Shown one piece after another: positions 50,089 to 61,510 of a stretch of 64,000 nucleotides of DNA. Numbering within the stretch: position 1 is the first letter of the stretch; each line of letters begins with the position of its first letter. The stretch covers positions 17,508 through 81,507 of the forward strand of contig NMRB01002538.1 in assembly GCA_002633025.1 (NCBI GenBank), read 5' to 3'. The translations under genes were made by a program, and so were the position numbers. Below the pieces are notes generated by a model that saw only the letters and a list, made by a program, of their open reading frames with translations, was not told where the DNA came from and did not search any database. The stretch comes from Notospermus geniculatus (lineage: Eukaryota; Nemertea; Pilidiophora; Heteronemertea; Lineidae).

Positions 50089-50345
50089 ATGTTGATTAGT
50101 CATTTTCTTGGTCACATGATGTAAACATCAAATTTGAAAATAAATTGATATCATTCGTATCGGAATAAAATAGTTTCACGTAATAATATGACATTTACTC
50201 TAATCGATCGATGGTTTACTTTTCTGTTTACATCACGTGCTCGCCCTGTCATGTATACGTACACTGCCTTGTACACATTCATTGCATGGCAACGGTGCAT
50301 ACAAGGAGGAATACGACGATGGAATTCCACCTGCAGTTCATCCAA

Positions 50346-50723
50346 TAAACTCCCTACGCAGTTGTGTACCGCGTCCCCTTCGGTTTACTCGCTCTCCACA
50401 ACTGCTTAACTTTGTAAAATTCGCCGCGTTTGGTCAACAGGTGGCGCTGAGAGAGTCGACCAATCAGAGCACCGCGCAACCGGTAACCAAGCTGGCCTGA
50501 GACACTTTTTCATTGGCCGAGCGGTTCGTAGCCATGGTAGCACAAGAGCATTCGTTGCTAACGGGCCAAAGAGTTCTGAAAGCAGCGTGCTGATAGGCTG
50601 TAAAACTCGCGCCAGGCCCTGACGCCATCTGTTGACCAAACGCGGCAACTTCCACGAAGTAAAGCAGTTGTGGAGAGCGAGTAAACCGAAGAGGGCGCGA
50701 CTCACAACTGCGAAGGGAGTTTA
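50346..50723. mobile_element. 378-bp MITE with 9-bp target duplication (MULE-like)
   Basis: Starts TAAACTCCCT(A)CGCAGTTGTG and ends with the complement, GGGAGTTTA; long imperfect inverted arms continue through CGGTTTACTCGCTCTCCACAACTGC. TTCATCCAA at 50337-50345 and 50724-50732 is a perfect 9-bp duplication, typical of Mutator-like elements. Tandem copy 1 shows the empty site near 48870. Confidence 0.93.
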
Positions 50724-51600
50724 TTCATCCAAATGAAAAATCAGACTAAGAGATCTACAGTTCAAACCTCCCCATACATTGAATGTTTCAGGTTGACCAG
50801 CCTGTATTTTTCTTGACCGCACAACAGGCAGACTTCGCCCATATCGGCGGCCGCCAACTTGCCCTTCCCTTCTCTGAAATATTTTCATGTAAAGCACTTC
50901 CTACCAGAAAAACAGACACTTTTTATGATTAGTATTCAGTTCACTTCTAATACCACTTGTTATCAACACAAACTCCTTTTAGTCGGAAAATATTCGTCTT
51001 GAACCCATTTTCAACATCATTTATTCTGGCAACTACATCTCTAGATTCCTCTGGGTTGGTGTTGGCACGATTTGGCCTCTTCACGATTGTTTAAAACCTT
51101 TACCAAAATGTTGTAATCTCGTACCCAGAGTTCAATGCCCCATTAAACTCTGGAAAGGGCTAGACCGGTACTACTTTTGCACAGTGCAAAATGCACCGCT
51201 GACGGCGGATGAATTTCTGACCGTTGCACAACCAAATGCGTAGGGATTCGAAAGAGTTCGTACTTTATTCCTTAATAAAAACATTAATTCGCCAACGGAC
51301 TGTTAAAAAAGTAATTTTTACAAATACTGGAACAAATTCTAATTTCCCGTATAATTACTTTATCAAATAATTTATAAAATCGATGAGCATAAGAATCTTG
51401 TGCTGGGTTCCAGCCCTTTTCAGAGGTCTTAGCCAAGGACCGATGGTGGCGACCTCTTCAGATTGCCAAAATGTAGTAATCTGCACTACTTACAAGATGG
51501 AAACCTACCACCTGTACTAGGGGTGTTATGTAGGAACGAAATAACGCCACCTAGCGTCAAGGCTGGGTAGTAACGCTTCCCAAGACCATTCGATTCAACT

Positions 51601-51828
51601 GTGCCCAGTAAAAGCCCAGAGAGCGTTAGAAAGATTTGGTTCGTCTATCTATTCTGTAGTCTCGGTCACCCAGCCGCTGTTTCGAATCTGGGGATCGAAC
51701 AAGCGTCTGGGATCAAACTGCGAAATTACTGTTTGGATGCTTACCAAGATCCTGGTACGCTCGCTGATTGGCTAACGAACGTAGAGTTACACTCACAGAA
51801 CCATCCGCAAATTCATTCATCCAAATAA
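51601..51828 (+). CDS. Small ORF (copy 2), no ATG
   Basis: The counterpart of 49891-50088. The frame is intact from a GTG at 51601, but the signal-like Met of copy 1 is Lys here. Probably not a gene. Confidence 0.12.
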   Translation: MPSKSPESVRKIWFVYLFCSLGHPAAVSNLGIEQASGIKLRNYCLDAYQDPGTLADWLTNVELHSQNHPQIHSSK

Positions 51829-51869
51829 ATGTTGATTAGTCATTTTCTTGGTCACATGATGTAAACATG

Positions 51870-52474
51870 GCGACCAAACACAAAAATGACTGAGACTGAT
51901 AGCTACCAGCTACAACCAGTACTGATCAGGAATGAAGTGTTTTATCAGACATTTCGACGTGTTCGGTGTTTTATTGGTGTTATCATGCACGGTGACCATT
52001 TTAAAGCTAACCATACCATGCCATTGGATCTAGCCTTCCTAGTAGGTAGCTCAGGAGAGAGCAGGCGTAAAAAGAGAGACTGAGTTGAGTGAGTGAGTCT
52101 GACCCGAAATTCGCAGTTGCGCGAAACTACCATCGAACAGTAAAAATCAAGTTTGAGGCCAGACTCTGTAATGGTAATGAAAGAGTCTGGCTGCGCGAGA
52201 CTATCTATTCTGGTGGAGATTTGGGGCTGTCAGTCAGTTGACCAATAGGCGTCACTATGGTCCAATCCAATGCCCAGCAACCCCATCCATGTTGATTGAG
52301 CACAAACTAAGAGACTTTTCTGTTGTGTTGGTCAGCTATAGAACTTTACTGGTGTCTTTTGGCGAGAGTAGAAAATTTACTTTATGTGGCTTACTCTCCT
52401 ATCATGCCTATTGAAAAATGAACTTAGTAACCCGTAATCTAGGCCTAATATTTGAGTTAATCATTATAGTGCCC
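51870..52474. other. Intergenic
   Basis: A 65-codon ATG frame at 51886-52083 has no recognised features. An AGTGAGTGAG-type tract is near 52087. No other signal. Confidence 0.4.
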
Positions 52475-52572
52475 CATCCTCCCGTCGCAGGGCTTTGGTC
52501 CCTTTCCTCTTCATACGCTCCGTGTGGGAGGGTATGAAGAGGAGCGAAACAAAGCCCTGCGATGGGAGGATG
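52475..52572. repeat. Hairpin with ~40-bp imperfect arms
   Basis: CATCCTCCCGTCGCAGGGCTTTG at the left pairs with CAAAGCCCTGCGATGGGAGGATG at the right, with a short loop around 52515-52531. Likely a small MITE. Confidence 0.85.
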
Positions 52573-53386
52573 AGCGCCGCCTTCTCTTACACGAAGATGG
52601 GATGTACAATGTAATGTCGTCATCAACAGCACGGGAGGTTGTGACTGTGAAAGAGGTTATGGAGGGCTAGGCTGTTGCAAGCGCTTCTTCGGTAAGGGAG
52701 AGACTTGAGAGGATGGGAAAATATCCCCCAAATCACGGTCAGTAATGACACACCGTGGGATGCATGTAACATGTGCATGAATGTATGTAGTGTGTATCTG
52801 GCGCGGAACGTTTTCATGCTGTTTTCAAGCAGTAGGGCCTACTTATCATCTAATCAGACGCACTACAGACACAATGCAAATGCTTTGCTCCGCACCGCAT
52901 GCACCCTAGGCCTGTCGCCTTCAAAGCAGTATTTTGTCTTAAGCAGCGCTACTCTCGTAATGGGGAGCACCGATTGGTCACGTGATGACTGATAGAGCAG
53001 ACGTGACACCTACAGAGGCTCATTTTTCGAGAGATGCGGTTCAACAAGCACAGCCAATCACACCTTGAATCGTCATGAATAATAGGTGGCATATGTGTAC
53101 TATCAGTTCAAACCCACGCGTATATTCTCGCGTGGTCTGCGTGGTCGGTGTTCCCTATTATAAAGCGTTTCTCCTTTGGTAGAGCTCAGTATCCTATATG
53201 TAGATCCTTGACTTCATCTTTTTCATCGGGCCGGTTTCACAAAGGGCGTTTAGCGGAATCAGCATTTTAATTCATATTTATTCATGCCAAAGGCCTCGAA
53301 AAGCATTAAATTTTTCTCCTGTCTGAACGGTGCCTGATGGCGGCGTTTTCCCGCATGATAATCACACATTCCTGTATTTATGCCCA
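52573..53386. other. Intergenic
   Basis: No gene. GGGCCGGTTTCACAAAGGGCG at about 53228 resembles a MITE end of the GGGCC(T/G)GTTTCA type, but the partner end is unclear. Confidence 0.45.
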
Positions 53387-53493
53387 GGGACCTGTTTCAT
53401 AAAGGGACTTTAAGCTAATGGTATCTTTAACCAAATGGAAAATGCATTGAGTTAATGGTACCATTAGCTTTAATTCTTTTTATAAACAGGCCC
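53387..53493. mobile_element. 107-bp MITE, GGGACCTGTTTCATAAAG family
   Basis: GGGACCTGTTTCATAAAGGGACTTTAAGCTAATGGTA... is mirrored by TACCATTAGCTTTAATTCTTTTTATAAACAGGCCCC. The arms are nearly the full length. Confidence 0.85.
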
Positions 53494-53697
53494 CATGACT
53501 ACAAAAGGATATTTGAACGTTTTCAAGAGCCCTTGTTCAGTGTCAGTCACCTCGTTTCCTCTGTCATCCTGGATATAAAAGCAGGATTGTTAAACGCGTG
53601 TGACTATCCTGCAGGTGAACGCCGCCGATCAAGCACGACCAAGGCAGCAAAACAATGCTTTTCTAGGCCTTTAACCTGAATAAGTATGAAACCAATT

Positions 53698-54257
53698 AAC
53701 AGACTGGGCCGTCACGCGGTACCGTGATTCGCGCCTTACCGTGATTTCGCGGTGAAAAGAGGAAGTGGATCGAATGTGGCGCAACCGCACTAACTGCTCG
53801 CCGAGCATGGTGGGAATGGTGGTCGCNNNNNNNNNNNNNNNNNNNNNNNNNNNNNNNNNNNNNNNNNNNNNNNNNNNNNNNNNNNNNNNNNNNNNNNNNN
53901 NNNNNNNNNNNNNNNNNNNNNNGAACTGAATTTCAGGCGTTGCAGGCGTTTATGGCGCCGAAAATGGCATATAATGCAGGTAGGCATGGCAGACCTGCCA
54001 TTACGGCTGTCGAGATAAATTTTGGTCGAAAATTGCCTTTAAAATCTTTAAACGTGAGTATGACACAGTGAATTCTTGCTTGTTTATTGACAAAAATTGT
54101 ACAAGTTAACGGTGAGAAGTTTCCGTCCCCTCCACGCAGGATTGTAGGTGTTTTCTGCCAAAACAAATATTGTATTTTGTACAGCCACTGCACGGTTGGG
54201 CGCGACAAAGTCACGTGCACGTTTCCATCACGGTACCGCGTGACGGCCCAGTCTGTT
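53698..54257. mobile_element. Element with perfect 31-bp TIRs and an internal assembly gap
   Basis: 53698-53728 (AACAGACTGGGCCGTCACGC...) is the exact complement of 54227-54257. The interior holds the N gap at 53827-53922, so any internal ORF cannot be judged. Confidence 0.85.
53827..53922. other. Assembly gap, 96 N
   Basis: A run of N; frames crossing it are meaningless. Confidence 0.99.
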
Positions 54258-54644
54258 CACCAATCGACATCTGTCGGGGGCAAGGATACTGTGTCCCTAT
54301 CCTACGTGCTGGCAACAAGTACCGTTGTTGGCGATATAAAATCTCTTCTTTGTGCCTTCCGCAGTCTGTATAAAACTTAGCTGTAAATTTTGCAAAAAAA
54401 CCCTTAGAAGTCTGATGCTGAGAACCGTCATTTATAGGAAGCCTTTGGAAGGCTCTCAATTAGTGCCTTCCAATGGTGACTGGGTTTCCGTAAGATTCCA
54501 GGAGATTCGGCATAAGTGAAATTTCCACTGGCAGCCAAAAGGATAAATTCCTGATCCGCCTAAAGATCTTAACCATCTTATCTCACACTCACAGGTTTGG
54601 TTTATGTGCATCCAGCTTAAATTTATTGGGTAGAATGAAAGGTG
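54258..54644. other. Intergenic
   Basis: No gene or repeat recognised. Confidence 0.4.
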
Positions 54645-55085
54645 CTATTGTTCGCTTTCCTGTTTACACTATGACTGTACGACGGCAGAGTCGGACTGAG
54701 TATAAACTTCCTTTTGTGCGTGGTTTACACTCTATCTGAGACGGCCAACTTATTGTTCGCTCACCCTGTTACACGCTCTTGGACCGTACAACGGCAAAAC
54801 CTGATTGAGTTAAAAACCACCCCTTGTACTTGTTTGGTTCACTCAATCGAATACTGCAAATTCCAGAGCAGGTTCTAATTGTTCACTCCCTCTGTACACT
54901 CAATCGAATACAGGTGTACTGCAAATTCCAGAGCAGGTTCTAATTGTTCACTCCCTCTGTACACTCAATCGAATACAGGTGTACTGCAAATTCAAGAGCA
55001 GGTTCTATTGTTCACTCCCTCTGTACACTCAATCGAATACCGGCACTGCAAATTCAAGAGCAGGTTCTCTTGTTCAATCCCCCTT
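54645..55085. repeat. Minisatellite array, ~67-bp units, family 1
   Basis: Four clear units at 54836-55085 (ACACTCAATCGAATAC, CTGCAAATTC(C/A)AGAGCAGGTTCT, TTGTTCACTCCCTCTGT) are preceded by two more diverged ones. TTGTTCGCTC and TACACTCTATC words link this array to the one at 58.8 kb. Confidence 0.9.
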
Positions 55086-55572
55086 GACATTGTTATTGGC
55101 CACAGACTGGCACTTGCAGAATCGGATAAAATGAGGCCAAGTCTTCATCACTAGTGGTTCCATCTAGCAACGATCGCTAGAACACTGGATTTGAATTCTG
55201 CAGCTTGTTAAAAGGATTTAAATCATTTTCCAGTTGCACTTTACTTATGTAAATCCACATTTCCCCATAATCTCCATTGCATGACTAATGACGGTATGAT
55301 GGGTTCGTCACCCGTTAGATGTCAACCGGTCAGCAACTTGCAAGAGCTGATTGATGCATCCTGTTCTTGATAAATTTTTCAAATTGTTAATCGATTTGTG
55401 TGGATGTTTTCTTCGCTGCGTCATCTGTTGGTTCTCTGCCTGAGTTGATTTTGTGGTTAGCGAGCGAAAGGCAGAAAATCGCCAATGTTTTATTGCCGAT
55501 ACCGTTGGAACGTTTTTGAAAGTTCTTCGCCTGTGACTGTTCACTTAATATTGTCTTTCGGAGAAAGCTGCC
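55086..55572. other. Intergenic
   Basis: No supported gene. Short - frames with no features. Confidence 0.4.
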
Positions 55573-55785
55573 ACTTGACAATACGGGGTACTCAGAGAAA
55601 TGTGTCGATCTATCTGGCAGCGTTTCACCAACAATGAGTCGACAATATGGGGCACAGAGAGAAACGTGTCGATCCATCTGGCAGCGTTTCACCAACAATG
55701 ACAACACGGGGCACACAGCGTTTCACCAACAATGACAATACGGGGCACACAGAGAAACGTGTCGATCTATCTACCAGAGTTTCCC
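55573..55785. repeat. Minisatellite array, ~65-bp units, ~3.5 copies
   Basis: Units contain GACAATACGGGG(C/T)AC, AGAGAAACGTGTCGATC and GGCAGCGTTTCACCAACAAT; one unit is shortened. Confidence 0.88.
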
Positions 55786-56897
55786 AAACAAAGTGGATTG
55801 GGTTCAAATGAGTTAAAATACATGTAGCAAGAGTTACAAAACTCTTGCCAGCTGCACTTATTGTCATTCCATTTCACATATCACCAAAGCTTTGAATCTA
55901 CAATGGCTGATAATTGAAATATATTGTCCCTGCATCTCAGGATTATAGAAATTTTAATATTTGATGAACCAGAGATGAAGTACATTAACGGAAGGAGGAG
56001 GCAATTCCCTCCGGTCCTTGATTTTTAATGGTGTGGGTAACTGATGCTGGCTGGAGGCTGAAAGATACCAAGGCCGCACACAAATGTCCCAAATCAGGGA
56101 TGATATTGATTTAAAGGGACTCACGCGAAAAATGCCAGTATAACACTGTCAAGGTAATAGCGACTACGATCTATTTTTAGACCGCTTCATTTCGCATTCG
56201 CCGTCTAGTAGTTGATTCTGGAACTGAAAATGTCGTTGGAAATATTTCTTGGGAAAAACGCCTGCTGCCACCTGTCGTTAGACGGTAGTACTTTAGTGCC
56301 CGGCGTGCAGTAACTTTTCGCATGAGTCCCTTTAATAAACGCTTCGTTCCAAGGGGTAATAGGAACCAATGTCTGGTGACTAAAACGTCCTCTTTCAATG
56401 GTCATGGACACTACTATCCTATATCACTAGCGAAGAAGTCGAACACAGATAACAAAGTAGGTTCATTTCACGCCATTTCCAAAGCACGACTTGCTAGCTA
56501 CTCGTGAAGCCATCAGTTAGTTCCCTCCCTTAATTTTGCCATTTGGACCCCTTATTGAAATCCTTCAGTTTGCACTTCAAATACCACCCACTAAAACTTC
56601 CCTTTTTGAAAGCCCCCATTCATTACTGGCTAACTTTTTCGTTACTTTGGTGAATTAGACCTTTCTGTTCCTCAATGCCAGTATCGTTCATCATTAAATT
56701 TCTCGAGCTCCAAGAACAATTTGGCCACTTATTCAAAGCACAAAAAGTAAGATTCTGTAACATACATTTAAGTGTGTCTTTACCTTTAAATATGTCTACA
56801 TGTAGTTATCTTATCATCATCGTGGAGAGGTTTGGGTAGCCCCGCCCCCACAATAACCCCATATTCACGTCTATCTTGTAAGATGCATCTTCATGTC
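55786..56897. other. Intergenic, nothing recognised
   Basis: About 1.1 kb without coding evidence or a clear repeat. Confidence 0.45.
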
Positions 56898-57104
56898 GAA
56901 TGGGGACATTCCTTTCTATACTACACAAATGGGGACATGCATGAAATCCATGTATCACCTTAACATATGGGGACATTCCTTTCTATACTACACAAATGGG
57001 GACATGCATGAAATCCATGTATCACCTTAACATATGGGGATATTCCTTTCTATACTACACAAATGGGGACATGCATGAAATCCATGTATCACCTTAACAT
57101 AAAG
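56898..57104. repeat. Minisatellite array, three 68-bp units
   Basis: Units are almost identical: ATGGGGACATTCCTTTCTAT, ACTACACAAATGGGGACATG, CATGAAATCCATGTATCACC, TTAACAT. Confidence 0.95.
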
Positions 57105-57490
57105 ATATTCATGATCTGTGGGATTTCAAAAAACCTTGACATTCCAAGCCTCCTAACGTGAGGGTTAAATAAATATCACTAAACTGTATCCCCTTCCAGC
57201 ACATTCTGTCATTGCAGGAAAGAAATGTCCCCTTTAAATCCAAAATTAACTTCGTTTCTGAGCAATTCAAAAATAACAAGCAGTCGTCTGGTTTTGAGAT
57301 TTCATCGCGCGTGTTTAAGTCTCGTCCTACGTCGCGAGGATGAAACAAAATATTTTTTTGTCTTTTCGCTAAAAGTATTCTTGCTACTTTAATGATTTCC
57401 AAATAAAGAATATGATTCCAACGATGGATGCCTTTTCCGGGCGAAAATGGTGACGTGTTCAACCGAAAGCTAACTATAACAATGTAATCC
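57105..57490. other. Intergenic with unassigned - frame
   Basis: A 127-codon - frame covers 57109-57492 and has no recognised domain. It may be chance in A/T-rich DNA. Confidence 0.3.
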
Positions 57491-57860
57491 AAGCCAGGCG
57501 GCCGTCTTTGAAAATGGCTTTTGGCCCATGTCTCATAAATTACTGCAACTAGAATGTTTTGACCTTGAAATTGTATGTATTTATGTCCCCTCTACGTGTA
57601 CGTACATGGAATTTTGACCTTTTCGAATTCAAATATGGTGGCCAGTCGGCCATCTTGAAAATGGGACTTTAGCCAATATCTCCTGAAGAACAGCAGCTCG
57701 AATGTTGTAACCTGGTACGAATATGTATGTAGGTGCCCTCTATACGTTTGCCAAATTTTAGCCCTGTTGCACTTCAAGTATGGCCGCCAGTCGTCCATTT
57801 TGAAAAATGTACTTTGGCTCATATCATATGAACAATACCACAAAAAAGTTCTAACCCTGG
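57491..57860. repeat. Degenerate tandem repeat, ~140-bp units, ~2.6 copies
   Basis: Each unit has a (G/T)GGC(C/G)GCCAGTCGGCCATCTTGAAAATG-like core, then GGC(C/T)CATATCTCATGAA and a TGTTGTAACCTGG(T) block. Confidence 0.75.
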
Positions 57861-58095
57861 TATGTTTTTTTCCCGGGAACATATTGACTTGACACTTGTT
57901 TTCGTTCTTCTGGTGCATTCACCCAGGTGAGCACATGGTCCATGGACCATTTCATTGCTTTTCTTCTTTTATCAAAATGATGCGTAGCTTTTTGGAATCT
58001 TGTACCAAGACGTGAGAGTTTCCCTTCTCTGAATAGAGCTCTGAAGACAACTGGCTTTACCATCATCAGACGTCTCTTGATAGCGTTTCTAATAA
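57861..58095. other. Intergenic spacer
   Basis: No gene recognised. Confidence 0.4.
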
Positions 58096-58248
58096 TAGAG
58101 AGGTTTAGAAATCAAAAGATACACGTAAACTTTACGACAACGTTATTTTTCATTCTACACATTCGCCAGATTTTATATTGCATTTTCGTTACAAAAATAA
58201 CGTTGTCGTTAACGATAACGTTTATCGTTTGATTTCTAAACCTTCCTA
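58096..58248. mobile_element. ~150-bp MITE, TAGAGAGGTTTAGAAATCAAA family
   Basis: The left end TAGAGAGGTTTAGAAATCAAA is mirrored by TTTGATTTCTAAACCTTCCTA, with TA at both edges. The (G)GGAGGTTT-type end recalls the palindromic MITE at 29686. Confidence 0.85.
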
Positions 58249-58794
58249 ATGAGGTCTGATTAGCCGGATCAGGCTTTTGACGAAATTGGCTGTTTCCAAG
58301 GTTGACGAAGTTCATTTCATATGCCGAGGAAACACCACGAAATTTTACATTAATTGTACCCGACTGAAATTAGAGGACGCTGGCACGGATTTCCAACCAA
58401 TTGAAAAAAGTCGACCACAATTTTCTCTTTAGAACATTAAAATTCTACACCATGCGTAGCTGCTGTCAGGTCATGTTGAGGCAAAATTGCAAAACATGCT
58501 ACATTCATTATTCAAACGTTTTCTCGTTGTTGTGAAGTAGTTACTGAATTGTCAAATATGCATTAGGTTACTTTGTTGTAAACTAAGTTGTGGAGTAGCC
58601 AGATGGATTCGTGGCAAGCGTAATAATGACGTTGCTTCGTTGCCAACTCCACGGTGCTGTCGTGTCACAGATCTCTGAAAACGGGCAAAAAGTCCTCGTT
58701 TGGGATACTGCTGTCCTGTAACCCAGTAAGTCCCTAACGGTCCTAGCCTTATTTGCCTCAGCCTGAGGTCTGGTAGACCTGGTTTAGACTTATC
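58249..58794. other. Intergenic
   Basis: No gene recognised. Confidence 0.4.
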
Positions 58795-59215
58795 TGATCA
58801 CGCTGGCTGTGTAAGGCAAACTCTATTGTTCGCTCACTCCTTAAACTGTAAGGCCTGGTTTACACTCTATCCGATTCAGCTAACCATACGGCAAAAACTA
58901 TTGTTCGCTCATTCCTTGATACTCTTCGGCCTGGATTACATTCTAGGCCTATCGGATTCGGCTGACCTTACGGCAAATGTTATTGTTCGCTCTCCCGTTT
59001 ACACTGTTAGGTCTCGTTTATACTCTTTCCGATTCAGCTGACCGTACGGCAAATGCTATTGTTCGCTCTGCCATTTAGGCTTTGAGGCCTGGTTTATACT
59101 CGATCGGATTCAGCTGACCGTACGGCAAGTGCTATTGTTCGCTCTGCCATTTAGGCTGCGAGGCCTGGTTTTATAGTCGATCCGATTCAGCTGACCGTTT
59201 ACACTGTTTTATTAG
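58795..59215. repeat. Minisatellite array, ~78-bp units, family 1, about five copies
   Basis: Units follow CTATTGTTCGCTC, GAGGCCTGGTTTACACT, CGATCCGATTCAGCTGACCG, TACGGCAA. The TTGTTCGCTC core matches diverged units at 54.65-54.84 kb. Confidence 0.9.
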
Positions 59216-61123
59216 ATTAGATTAGAAATTTTATTTACAAAGCCATAAAAAATTACACTGTTGATCGTACGATGGCAGAATCGGATAGAGAATAAATATC
59301 GCCTTATCGAGTCTGCCGAGATCGATGTTGCTCTTGATTCCATGCAGACAGGCAACCGACAAACACCCGGCGAGGAAAATGGCCGCGGCGTGACCATCAC
59401 GGTATTGCTGTGACTATCCGGCTGTTGTCTTTATTGAAGTCCACCAAGGAAACTCACTCATTCGAGATTCCCTATTGGATGCTTCCGATGTGTTAGGATT
59501 TGTTGGCAGCAAGAGGCCAGGGACCGGTTAAAAATCACTGGTAGTTTATCTTGGTGTTAACTTATCCCATAATGTTAGTTTTGTAAGTTGTAGGCATTTT
59601 AACAGGAAAAGTTAAATTAACAGACTTTTATCTTTTCAACTTTTGTGCAACTGGCCCCTGGGTGGTTTGTTTTCAGAACGCCGTTTTACGTATTTCATTG
59701 GCTTACAAACTTACCTGTCTTTTTTTGCATTTGATTAGATTTTGTACGCTCATCAATTTGGCCTGTCCTTGATGATGATAAATCCTAATACCTGATGTAC
59801 AGTTATTTGATTCTGATTAAGTCTTCGTCAGTCAATTCCTGATTTCGTACCAGTTTAAATTTCTTCTATTATTTTCCTAATGATTCTGCACGTAGAGCCC
59901 TCGTCGAGCAATCTTTCACCCCCCACGAAGGATTTCAACATGGACAGTAAGAGTTCTGGGAGCACTGATTCAATTTTACCCTGACGTGTTCCAGATTGAG
60001 CGCAAACACCTCGGCATCCAGAGACAACATTGTGGTAATGGGTATTTGCCAAACTGAGGCTCCTGCGAGATTGCCACTTTGCACCTAATTGCAACCTCGT
60101 TCCTAGTGCCATTTATTCCGTTCCCATGGACGTCGTGCACGTGATGGGATCGGAAGAAGTCGTTGATGAACTTTTCAACAACATTCATTCAGTTTGACGT
60201 GTGTAACAATATGCTAATTAGCCATGGGCATTTGTGAGAGCCTCGTTCTGCGAATAAATCTATCGCGTCGATTTCTCTAGCTGCAACTCTTCTTGTCGTC
60301 TTCTCTGTTGCAGTCCACAAGCTTTAAACAACGTGAACATTGAATATCTCGCAAATCTGACGTCAGCACTTTGTAGGTTTCAAAAATTTAAGAAACATTT
60401 CAGATTGTGACACTAACAATGTTCCGGGAATTTTTTGCATAGAGCTAGTCCACCAAGTGATATACATGTATAAGAAGATCTTTGAGATTTTAGACTTTTC
60501 TACATGTAATTTTGAATATTCGAATGAAAAGCCTTTATACCAAAATCGGTACACTGTATCCTTTTATGCCAATGCTTTCTTGAAGAAGCACGGTATTGGA
60601 TCTTTAGTGCGTTATTTGACTACCGACGTAGAGGGAGCCACCTAGCGGCAGCAACACGAACTACAAAAATCCATTACAAAATGTACGCATTAAATCGGGT
60701 CATTCGCCGAAACGAAGTTAGTCCCTTGGGTTGGAGAGTGGCGCGGTGGCGCCGGCTGTCGAGAAAAAGTGGCAATACCGTGCTCCTTTAATTTGTATGC
60801 TAATCGCAGAAATGTTAATTTTCAAAACCCTCTGTTTCAGGAAGGTAATTCTCGCACCCATAACAGATCACACCATGTGGAATTTATACAAGTGAACCTG
60901 GTTGTGAAACTGAATTGACGTTTCTTGCAGGGCAGATTTCTTCAAGGCTGAACTTCCCATTTTCGAGTTTTTATTCTTTTGCCAGATTTCATTGCTATTT
61001 CCATGTTTTCGTCACTCTTTTGCCATATTTCCAGCCATTTCCCTCCTTCATTCGGTCTTGGATGTCAGCAAATTTATTTACGACCCACATCCAGTTTCAG
61101 CAACCTAGTCACACCTCATATAA
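59216..61123. other. Intergenic/intronic, no confident gene
   Basis: No CNG-channel transmembrane or C-linker exon could be seen, though the channel exons lie just downstream. A - frame at 59855-60112 (ESVLPELLLSMLKSFVGGERLL) looks mildly protein-like but is unassigned. A 64-bp A/T-rich tract lies at 59215-59260. Confidence 0.4.
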
Positions 61124-61243
61124 TGGGTCGTATGAATAAAGACCAGCAAATGCTTTTACTTCAGATTTGTACAGCATTGCCTAGTGCATTTGTATTGCAA
61201 AATTTAGGGAAAAGCATTTGCTAGTCTTTATTCATATGACCCA
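61124..61243. mobile_element. 120-bp MITE, TGGGTC(A/G)TATGAATAAAGAC family, copy 2
   Basis: Same ends and AAATGCTTTTACTT subterminal block as the 49048-49172 element. Confidence 0.9.
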
Positions 61244-61378
61244 TTGTAAATCTTCACGCAGCAGTTTAATGCTTATCTTCTTGTGCAGCTTTATGTTCCT
61301 TCTTTTTCAATTTGCATCCCCCATTCGATTAAGTTTCTTCTGTTGATTTAAAGCAGTGATGACCTTCTTCTGTTCCAG

Positions 61379-61510
61379 GTGAAGTGGGGAAAGACATGTA
61401 TATTTTGAGTCGTGGAAAACTCGAAGTGGTAGAGGACACGTTTCATGGCCCACAGAGCCCTCGTGGAGACCGTCATCGGTCGTCTGGTACGCCACTTTCC
61501 CTAATGTAGT
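61379..61510 (+). pseudogene. Partial duplicate of the CNG cNMP-binding exon
   Basis: After TTCTGTTCCAG the sequence completes a split Gly codon and reads EVGKDMYILSRGKLEVVEDT, matching [20 protein letters not shown] at the 63356 exon in sequence and in splice phase. Similarity ends after ~20 codons and the frame reaches TAG at about 61508. Internal GT dinucleotides (GAAGTG|GTAGAG near 61427, TCTG|GTACGC near 61489) could serve as donors, but the rest of the binding fold is not encoded here. A decayed exon duplicate is the simplest reading; an alternatively spliced short exon is the other. Confidence 0.6.

Larger units (their letters stand above)
48676..50129 (+). repeat. 1.3-kb tandem duplication, copy 1
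   Basis: Runs from ATTCGTATCGGAATAAAATAG to GATGTAAACAT. Copy 2 (50153-51869) follows after a 23-bp junction. The copies are highly similar except for two MITEs, one in each. Confidence 0.93.
50153..51869 (+). repeat. 1.3-kb tandem duplication, copy 2
   Basis: See copy 1. It lacks the 125-bp MITE and carries a 378-bp MITE at 50346. It ends at GATGTAAACATGG, where flanking sequence begins. Confidence 0.93.

Noticed and set aside
53790-53987. ORF across the N run
   Set aside because: Made of undetermined bases.
54645-55085. CRISPR-like regular repeats
   Set aside because: Contiguous 67-bp tandem units with no unique spacers, in an animal genome.
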